From the NCBI GenBank assembly GCA_965603205.1, contig CBFDCC010000006.1:186001-250000 (forward strand): a stretch of 64,000 nt of DNA, given 5' to 3'. The DNA comes from Temperatibacter sp965603205 (lineage in GTDB: Bacteria; Pseudomonadota; Alphaproteobacteria; Sphingomonadales; Kordiimonadaceae). The translations under genes were made by a program, and so were the position numbers. Below, piece after piece: positions 57,524-64,000 of the stretch; position 1 is the first letter of the stretch; every line of letters begins with the position of its first letter. The notes under the pieces are model-generated. The model was given only the letters and a program-made list of their open reading frames with translations, ran no database searches and had not been told where the DNA came from.

Positions 57524-60295
57524 CTATTCCTCAGAAGCGGTATCCTCAGTTGGTGCCTCAGCAACATCTGCTACTACACCTTCAGCCACTTCATCAGCTT
57601 CAATATCTTCATCTTCGGTCTCTTGAAGCTTAGCCACTGATACAATATGTTCTTTGTTATCGACTTTAAACAAGCGAACACCCTTTGTATTGCGGGCCGC
57701 GATGCGTACATCATGTACTGGTGTTCGGATAAGCTTGCCTTGATCTGTTACCATCATTAACTGCTCGTCCTCAGTGATTGGGAAGGCGGCAACAACAGAA
57801 CCTATTTCTTTACGCAAGTCATCCTTAGAAGGAACATTCCAGATACCTTGACCACCGCGACCAGTTTTGCGGTAATCATGGGTACTAGTTCTCTTGCCGT
57901 AACCATTGTTTGTTACTGTCAGAATGAACATTTCACAGTCTTTTAGCGCTTGTTGACGTTCATCACTGAGTGTTTGCTCAGCTGGTTCTGCTTTCCATTC
58001 AGCTGATTTCATATAGGCATCACGCTCTTCAACAGTCGCGTCAGTGCCCTTGATAACAGCCATAGAGATAACTTCATCGCCCGCAGCGAACTTCATACCG
58101 CGTACACCCGTCGAGGTGCGTCCAACGAATAGGCGTACATCTGTGGCACCGAATCTAATAGCGCGACCACCTTTAGCGGCCAAGATCACATCATCATCTT
58201 CAGTGCAAACATCAACGCCTATTAACTTGTCATCTTCATCGGAGAAACGAATAGCAATTTTACCATTAGACATAACATTTGAGAAATCAGACAAGCGGTT
58301 ACGACGCACATTACCCTTTGCCGTAGCAAACATAACGTGGAAATCACCCCAAGTTTCTTCATTTTCAGGTAATGGTAAAATAGTAGCAATCGTTTCATCT
58401 TGCTGAAGCGGTAACAGGTTAATCACAGGCTTACCTTTAGATGTTGGTGAGCCTAGCGGTAATTTCCAAACTTTAAGCTTATATACCTGTCCTGTATTAG
58501 AGAAGAAAAGTACAGGTGTATGAGTATTGGCTACAAAGACAGTGGATAAGAAATCCTCATCCTTGGTTTGCATACCACTACGACCTTTGCCACCGCGACG
58601 CTGTGCGCGATATGTATTAAGTGGTACCCGCTTGATATAACCAGTGTTGGTTACCGTTACGACCATATCTTCACGTTGAATTAAATCTTCATCATCAAAT
58701 GAATCACCAAGACTATAATCAATCACAGTACGGCGTTCATTAGCAAATTCGCTACGGATAGCAGCTAGTTCAGTTGTTAGAATCTCAAACAAACGCTCAC
58801 GACTGTTTAGAATTTCTAAATACTCACGGATTTTTACTGCAAGCTCTTCTAATTCTCCACCAATATCGTCACGACCTAATGCTGTTAAGCGGTGCAGGCG
58901 TAAATCAAGAATAGCTTTTACCTGTACTTCTGAAAGCTGATATGTGCCATCGTCGTTAACACGCCCTGCCTCGCCAATAAGTTCTAGATAAATAAGGATT
59001 TCTTTAGGGTCCCATTTGCGATCTAACAGCGCTTCACGAGCAGCAGCGGGTGATGAAGCACCACGGATAGTCGCCACAACTTCGTCAATGAAACCAACGG
59101 CCGTTACCAGACCAACCATAATATGGGCACGGTCACGCGCCTTGTTTAGATCAAACTTAGTACGGCGTGTAATAACTTCTTCACGGAAATCAACAAAAGC
59201 CTCAAGAACACGCTTAAGCGATAGTTGCTCAGGTTTGCCGCCAATAAGTGCTAACATGTTTGTACTAAAACTGGTCTGAACTTGGGTAAATCTAAATAAT
59301 TGATTTAAGATAACCTCAGGCACACTGTCGCGCTTAAGCTCTACAACAACACGGACACCATCACGGTCACTCTCATCACGAATGTCGGAAATGCCTTCAA
59401 TGCGTTTTGTTTGAACACACTCAGCGATCTTTTCGATCATGGATGATTTATTGACCTGAAAAGGAATTTCAGTAATTACAATAGCAAAACGGTCTTTTCT
59501 GATCTCTTCTATATGCGTTTTACTGCGTACACGAACTGACCCTTTACCAGTGTCGAAGGCATCTTTAATACCACTACTACCAAGGATAATACCGCCTGTT
59601 GGAAAATCGGGGCCTTTGATATGTTCCATCAAGCCAGCTGTATCGATGTCACTATTCTCAATCAGCGCAAATGTAGCGTCAATTACTTCACCTAGGTTAT
59701 GTGGTGGGATATTTGTTGCCATACCAACCGCAATACCGGCACCACCATTAACCAAAAGGTTAGGATAACGTGCGGGCAGAACAATAGGCTCATGCTCGCT
59801 CTCGTCATAGTTAGGCTGGAACGCAACAGTATCTTTGTCGATATCAGCTAGTAACATCGACGAGATTTTATGCATACGGGCTTCGGTATAACGCATAGCA
59901 GCCGCACCATCACCATCCATAGAGCCAAAGTTACCTTGGCCGTGGATCAACGGGGCACGCATAGAAAATTCCTGTGCCATACGCACAAGAGCATCATATA
60001 TAGCGCTGTCACCGTGTGGGTGATATTTACCCATAACGTCACCAACGATACGCGCAGACTTGCGGTATGGTTTATTCCACTCGTAGCCGCTTTCATGCAT
60101 GGCGTATAAAATACGTCTGTGCACGGGCTTTAGACCATCACGAACATCAGGTAACGCACGGCTAACAATTACGCTCATGGCATAATCAAGGTACGAGGTC
60201 TTCATCTCTTGTTCGACGGTTATTGGTGTAATATCACGACCTTCTTCTGGTTGGCCGTCTTCTGGCACGATTGGCGTTTGATCGCTCACATGCAT
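57524..60295 (-). CDS. gyrA: DNA gyrase subunit A
   Basis: 923 residues. Breakage-reunion domain: SYLDYAMSVIVSRALPDVRDGLKPVHRR, catalytic Y136 in AAMRYTEARM, and the quinolone-resistance region HPHGDSAIYDALVRMAQ with S97 and D101 (equivalent to E. coli S83 and D87), so no classic resistance mutation. The C-terminal half has the GyrA beta-pinwheel repeats and the GyrA box (QRRGGKG near residue 565). The tail is acidic (EDEDIEADEVAEGV...). Stands alone on its strand with a 346-base upstream gap; length is typical for the order. Confidence 0.98.
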   Translation of the reverse strand: MHVSDQTPIVPEDGQPEEGRDITPITVEQEMKTSYLDYAMSVIVSRALPDVRDGLKPVHRRILYAMHESGYEWNKPYRKSARIVGDVMGKYHPHGDSAIYDALVRMAQEFSMRAPLIHGQGNFGSMDGDGAAAMRYTEARMHKISSMLLADIDKDTVAFQPNYDESEHEPIVLPARYPNLLVNGGAGIAVGMATNIPPHNLGEVIDATFALIENSDIDTAGLMEHIKGPDFPTGGIILGSSGIKDAFDTGKGSVRVRSKTHIEEIRKDRFAIVITEIPFQVNKSSMIEKIAECVQTKRIEGISDIRDESDRDGVRVVVELKRDSVPEVILNQLFRFTQVQTSFSTNMLALIGGKPEQLSLKRVLEAFVDFREEVITRRTKFDLNKARDRAHIMVGLVTAVGFIDEVVATIRGASSPAAAREALLDRKWDPKEILIYLELIGEAGRVNDDGTYQLSEVQVKAILDLRLHRLTALGRDDIGGELEELAVKIREYLEILNSRERLFEILTTELAAIRSEFANERRTVIDYSLGDSFDDEDLIQREDMVVTVTNTGYIKRVPLNTYRAQRRGGKGRSGMQTKDEDFLSTVFVANTHTPVLFFSNTGQVYKLKVWKLPLGSPTSKGKPVINLLPLQQDETIATILPLPENEETWGDFHVMFATAKGNVRRNRLSDFSNVMSNGKIAIRFSDEDDKLIGVDVCTEDDDVILAAKGGRAIRFGATDVRLFVGRTSTGVRGMKFAAGDEVISMAVIKGTDATVEERDAYMKSAEWKAEPAEQTLSDERQQALKDCEMFILTVTNNGYGKRTSTHDYRKTGRGGQGIWNVPSKDDLRKEIGSVVAAFPITEDEQLMMVTDQGKLIRTPVHDVRIAARNTKGVRLFKVDNKEHIVSVAKLQETEDEDIEADEVAEGVVADVAEAPTEDTASEE

Positions 60296-60641
60296 TCCCT
60301 TTGCGTTTTGAATAGCCGTTTATATTATCAGCTAATCTTTGTTGTTTATTATTATAAGTACCATTTCTAAATAAATCATTGCCCCCTTAACCCTTGGCCA
60401 CAACATCTAGTATGAATCACTTATAATTCGCACAATACATTTGTAGCAATTACAGGCTAATACAGCAAGAAAAAGACGCGATAAATGCGGATAAATATCA
60501 TCTTTTATCGTCTTAGAATTTATATGGCTTGAATTCCAAATTTAATCTGGGCATTTATTTATAAAATTTGTGAAAAAATAGCTGGACAAGTGAGCAATTG
60601 GTGAATAAAACACGTCTCGCTAACCGACACATCTCATATAG
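60296..60641. other. Gene-free stretch between gyrA and tRNA-Ser
   Basis: 346 AT-rich bases with divergent transcription to either side: gyrA promoter (- strand) at the left and tRNA-Ser promoter (+ strand) at the right. No open frame, repeat or clear hairpin found; promoter elements cannot be fixed with confidence. Confidence 0.4.
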
Positions 60642-60731
60642 GGGCAGATGGCAGAGCGGTTGAATGCACTGGTCTTGAAAACCAGCAAGGGTGCAAGCCC
60701 TTCCAGGGTTCGAATCCCTGTCTGCCCGCCA
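60642..60731 (+). tRNA. tRNA-Ser (anticodon TGA)
   Basis: 90 bases with encoded CCA. Acceptor GGGCAGA/TCTGCCC, discriminator G, anticodon stem CTGGT/ACCAG with loop CTTGAAA (TGA), long variable arm (AAGGGTGCAAGCCCTT) as expected for a class II serine tRNA, T-arm with GTTCGAATC. All arms pair. Not adjacent to the island; no sign of being used as an integration site. Confidence 0.97.
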
Positions 60732-60737
60732 TTAAAC

Positions 60738-60766
60738 AAGTCGCTTCTTTTGAAGCGGCTTTTTTA
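60738..60766 (+). terminator. Terminator of tRNA-Ser
   Basis: AAGTCGCTTC (60738-60747) and GAAGCGGCTT (60752-60761), one G-T wobble, loop TTTT, followed by TTTTT. Directly behind the tRNA. Confidence 0.85.
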
Positions 60767-60852
60767 ATGCTCTATTTCTATGAACGTATCATTAGATGCG
60801 CCTCCCACTTGGTCGGTACGCTCTGGCTGCTCACTATGATATTAGCGTCCAC

Positions 60853-60887
60853 AATAAAAAGGCGAGCACTAGGCTCGCCTTTTTATT
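60853..60887. terminator. Strong bidirectional hairpin before the sortilin-like gene end
   Basis: AATAAAAAGGCGAGC (60853-60867) and GCTCGCCTTTTTATT (60873-60887) form a perfect 15-bp stem with loop ACTAG. A and T runs on both sides make it a terminator in both directions; it probably ends the - strand BNR-repeat gene. Confidence 0.85.
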
Positions 60888-60888
60888 C

Positions 60889-60948
60889 GTCACTCCCGTA
60901 AAGTCGTGAGTCTATTCATCTATTAGATTACCGCCTTCGCGGCAATGA
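60889..60948. repeat. REP-like intergenic repeat, second copy
   Basis: CGTCACTCCCG at the left and GGCAATGAC at the right, with CCGCCTTCGCGG (stem CCGC/GCGG) between. It has the same GTCA...TGAC outline and CCCG/GCGG core as the block at 22754-22820. Located between the hairpin 60853-60887 and the stop of the BNR-repeat gene. Confidence 0.5.
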
Positions 60949-60961
60949 CAAGGTATATAAC

Positions 60962-63900
60962 TTATTCGCCAATTTTAAGAACATCTTCGCCTTTAGCGCG
61001 GAAAGCTTCATTAAAGGCTTTAATATCACTGTAGATGACATCACGTGCCTTGATTGCAGCCTCATACTGAGCGCGCAAGTCATTTTGCCTGTCCTTGAAG
61101 CCTTTGGTGATTGGTGGCAGCATACCGTCGACACCACCAGCTTGCATAGCGATGAAGGTCACAAGGCGGTCAGGCCAGTTCAGAACATCCTGGAAGAATG
61201 TACGTTCTGGGCTAAAGACACCCTCTTCCCACTTATCAATAGAGTCAATCAGTGCCTTAGCGTGTTTCTTGATATCAGCATTCTCAAGTGATTCGTCAAG
61301 TTTCTGCAAAGCACTACGGGCACTTCTTAACTCATTCACACTTGTATTAAGCGTGTTAAACCAAGTTTTATTTTCAGCTAATACTGTAGCTTTCTCGGCC
61401 CAAGACTCTGCGGATATTTTAAAACGAGGATCAAAGCTAACTGTTAGGTCCTGTGTTTGCACAGATTCTCCCGCAGTTAAACGAACTTTATAATCACCTG
61501 GCATAACGCCCATGCCAGAAGCTTCTCCCTTTTTATTAGCGCCAAATGACCACAGGCCTTTGATGCCTTTCATTGGGCCTTCGTCTAAGTCCCACTGGGC
61601 TTTGTTTAGGCCTGCTTTGGCAGGAAGCTTGTAGGCTGCCCCACGCCCGCCGCCTTTGGCAGATTTTTTAGACGACTTTAATGTGCGGATAACAGAATCA
61701 TTAGAATCTAAAATCTCTATCTTCACCGTATCATTTTCATGATCAAAATCTTTAGGTAGCATGTAATATAATGATGCCCCTTTTGGTGGGTTCTTTGCGC
61801 GTTTACCAGAATTCACGTTACGATTATATTGAACATCATAGGCCGTTGCAGGTTGAAATAAATGTGTGTCACCCGATGGTGCCTCACGTAGTGGTGCGAT
61901 ATCATCCATTACCCAAATAGCACGGCCTTGTGTAGATATTACGATATCATCCTCATGGACGCGCATATCAGTCACTGGCACCACAGGTAAATTCAGCTGC
62001 ATATCTTGCCAGTCTTTACCATCATTAAAGGATACATACATACCCAGCTCTGTACCTGCATATAATAGACCTTTAACCTTTGGGTCTTCACGAACAACCC
62101 TTACAAAAGCACCGTCTGGAATGCCTTTAGCAATGTTTTTCCATGATTTACCGTAGTTAGTGGTCTTAAATATCATTGGCGTGTGATTGTTATATTTATA
62201 GCCCGTGAAGGAAATATAAGCTGTTCCGCTTACGTGCGGTGACAGCTCAACAGTGTTAACCAATCCCTTACCAGCCTTGCTTGGCGTAACGTCAGACCAA
62301 CTAGTACCGCCATCGCGTGTGATCTGCACTAAGCCATCATCAGAGCCAGTCCATATGGTATTTGCATCTGCGGCATCTTCTGCCAGCGCAAAGATTGTTG
62401 CATAATTTTCACTCACTTCATTTGTGATTGGAAAACCACCAGCCCCAAGTGTTTTAGGGTCATTGCGAGTCAGATCAGGACTTACCGTATCCCAGCTTTG
62501 GCCGCGGTCAGTAGATTTAAATACTTGATTACCTGCGTGATATATAACCTTTGGATCATGGCTAGACACTAGGATAGGCGCGTTCCAGTTAAAACGGTAT
62601 TTGCGATCAACTGGGTTTACACCAAAGGAAATCTCTGGGTACACACGAATGTCTTTTTGTGTATTTGTAGTTAAGTCATATTCTGATATTTGCCCTAGAT
62701 AACAGCCTGAATAAAGCAGCTGAGGGTTGTTGGGGTCAAAGGCCACATGAGCACTCTCACAGCCACCCACACCCATTAAATCCTCAACAGTAATAGCACC
62801 ATCGGGCGCATGGGTACGAATTGAGACAGAACTATTATCCTGTTGACCACCATAAGCACGATAGAAGAAATCATTATCGACATCTAGACGGTAAATCTGT
62901 GATGTAGCTTGGTTCATTTGTGATGACCATGTCTTGCCGCCGTTAAATGACACAGCTCCACCGCCATCGTTGGCAACGCCGACAATATCTGTATTAGTCG
63001 GATTTAACCAAAAATCATGAAAATCACCGTGTGTTCCTGTAATACGGGTGCCGAATGTTTTACCGCCATCTATTGATTTATACATGGCTGAGTTTTGAAC
63101 AAAGACCGTATCTGCATTCTTTGGATCCGCAAATATATGCATGTAATACCATGAACGAGCGAATAATTTACGCTCTTTGTTGATTAACTTCCAGCTTTCG
63201 CCATGATCGTCAGAGCGATAGAGACCGCCCTTTTCTTTGGCTTCAACTATTGCCCATACACGACCTGACTTAGCAGGCGATGATACAACGCCAATTTTAC
63301 CCATAAGATCAGGTAAGCCCTTCGACATTTTATTCCAGCTTTCGCCGCCATCAACCGATTTCCAAATACCACTATCATCACCGCCAGACCGTATCGCCCA
63401 AGGGTCGCGTTTTGTGTCCCACATGGACGCATATAAAATACGAGAGTTTGTCGCGTCTAACGATAGATCAACAGCACCAGATTTATTGCTAACAAACAGA
63501 GTTTTTGACCATGTCTTGCCGCCATCTGTTGTTTTATAGACGCCACGGTCTTTGGTTTCAGCCCAAGGACTACCTTGCGCCGCTACCCAGATGATATCTG
63601 GATTAGTAGGATGGATGTGGATAGTGGATATTTGGCGCGTATCTTCTAGACCTATGTTTTTAAAGGACTTGCCACCATCTGTAGAGATGTAAACACCGTC
63701 ACCATGCGATGATGCTACGCCGCGGAACGGACTTTCACCCATACCAACAACAACAACATTCGGGTCACTAGGTGCAACAGCAATAGCACCAACCGATGCT
63801 GTTGTGAAATCCTTGTCTGAGATTGGGTCCCAGTTTTGACCCGCATCTGTAGTTTTCCACACACCGCCAGTTGTGCCAATATAGAATGTATAGGGATCAG

Positions 63901-64000
63901 AGGTCACACCCGCTACGGTCGTCGCGCGTCCGCCTCTAAAGGGACCAATATTACGATAATTCAGCGCCTGAATACTTTCATCACTACGAATATCCTTGGC
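60962..64000 (-). CDS. Sortilin/BNR-repeat beta-propeller protein, 5' end outside window
   Basis: At least 1012 residues visible. The frame stays open to the right edge (reading DIRSDESIQALNYRNIGPFRGGRA before the first Met codon at 63907), so the true start and any signal peptide are outside. The N-terminal 650 residues are repeated BNR/VPS10-like blades (GGVWKTTDAGQNW, DGVYISTDGGKSF, RGVYKTTDGGKTW, GIWKSVDGGESW, GLYRSDDHGESW), forming a beta-propeller as in sortilin-like and glycoside hydrolase-type proteins. The C-terminal part (from about residue 780) has an unknown beta domain and a helical end. These large proteins are usually exported; enzymatic activity is not established. Confidence 0.85.
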   Translation of the reverse strand, partial: AKDIRSDESIQALNYRNIGPFRGGRATTVAGVTSDPYTFYIGTTGGVWKTTDAGQNWDPISDKDFTTASVGAIAVAPSDPNVVVVGMGESPFRGVASSHGDGVYISTDGGKSFKNIGLEDTRQISTIHIHPTNPDIIWVAAQGSPWAETKDRGVYKTTDGGKTWSKTLFVSNKSGAVDLSLDATNSRILYASMWDTKRDPWAIRSGGDDSGIWKSVDGGESWNKMSKGLPDLMGKIGVVSSPAKSGRVWAIVEAKEKGGLYRSDDHGESWKLINKERKLFARSWYYMHIFADPKNADTVFVQNSAMYKSIDGGKTFGTRITGTHGDFHDFWLNPTNTDIVGVANDGGGAVSFNGGKTWSSQMNQATSQIYRLDVDNDFFYRAYGGQQDNSSVSIRTHAPDGAITVEDLMGVGGCESAHVAFDPNNPQLLYSGCYLGQISEYDLTTNTQKDIRVYPEISFGVNPVDRKYRFNWNAPILVSSHDPKVIYHAGNQVFKSTDRGQSWDTVSPDLTRNDPKTLGAGGFPITNEVSENYATIFALAEDAADANTIWTGSDDGLVQITRDGGTSWSDVTPSKAGKGLVNTVELSPHVSGTAYISFTGYKYNNHTPMIFKTTNYGKSWKNIAKGIPDGAFVRVVREDPKVKGLLYAGTELGMYVSFNDGKDWQDMQLNLPVVPVTDMRVHEDDIVISTQGRAIWVMDDIAPLREAPSGDTHLFQPATAYDVQYNRNVNSGKRAKNPPKGASLYYMLPKDFDHENDTVKIEILDSNDSVIRTLKSSKKSAKGGGRGAAYKLPAKAGLNKAQWDLDEGPMKGIKGLWSFGANKKGEASGMGVMPGDYKVRLTAGESVQTQDLTVSFDPRFKISAESWAEKATVLAENKTWFNTLNTSVNELRSARSALQKLDESLENADIKKHAKALIDSIDKWEEGVFSPERTFFQDVLNWPDRLVTFIAMQAGGVDGMLPPITKGFKDRQNDLRAQYEAAIKARDVIYSDIKAFNEAFRAKGEDVLKIGE

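Noticed and set aside
57524..60295. Quinolone resistance in gyrA
   Set aside because: The positions equivalent to E. coli S83 and D87 are Ser and Asp, the sensitive residues.

Overview
The window is a chromosomal segment of an AT-rich alphaproteobacterium, most likely marine (the habitat is inference). The gene order pdhC-lpd-lipA-ratA, the fused ispDF, and dusB-ntrB-ntrC-ntrY-ntrX-trkA-trkH-hfq-hflX-mazG is characteristic of Alphaproteobacteria. No single genus can be named from the sequence alone.

Layout. Positions 1-22.7 kb hold core genes, mostly on the + strand: lipoate and pyruvate dehydrogenase functions, isoprenoid and phospholipid enzymes, the NtrBC/NtrYX nitrogen and redox regulators, Trk potassium uptake, Hfq and HflX, MazG, a glycerophosphodiesterase, DeoC and an MddA/NnrU-like methyltransferase. 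Positions 22.9-40.2 kb are an accessory island. Positions 40.4-64 kb return to core genes, almost all on the - strand: a CDP-glycerol glycerophosphotransferase-like enzyme, dUTPase, metG-holB-tmk, the cell wall enzymes dac, rlpA and mltB, tRNA-Lys, tgt-queA, two cyclophilins, coaD, gyrA, tRNA-Ser and a 5'-truncated sortilin/BNR-repeat protein. Core genes on both sides point towards the island, as expected at a replication terminus.

The island is the exciting part. No integrase is visible. Instead there are three co-oriented dif-like Xer sites with the same TTTATA centre, at 22901-22928, 30595-30622 and 40163-40190. Only the rightmost has a good XerD-type arm. Joining the left XerC-type arm to the right XerD-type arm rebuilds a credible chromosomal dif. 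I read this as two elements integrated in tandem at dif through the host XerCD. Element 1 (about 7.7 kb) has an HUH rolling-circle Rep, XRE regulators, membrane proteins and an unknown two-gene cargo, but no capsid genes; it may be a plasmid-like or satellite element. Element 2 (about 9.6 kb, close to the genome size of phage PM2) looks like a corticovirus-like (PM2-like) tailless prophage. It has a probable double jelly-roll capsid protein, an FtsK/HerA-type packaging ATPase, a string of tiny membrane proteins, an M15 peptidase endolysin and a holin. Unlike PM2 it seems to use a lambda O-like initiator with iterons and an AT-rich stretch inside its own gene.

Element 2 has an early operon (31.2-34.1 kb: initiator, zinc ribbon, packaging ATPase) and a late operon (34.3-39.2 kb: virion and lysis). 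The two are separated by tandem terminators and a CTTAAG operator. The same box occurs three times at exact 26-bp spacing in front of a divergent HTH gene, and again as a cluster next to dif. That HTH gene contains the middle Xer site, so its 3' end would be exchanged on excision.
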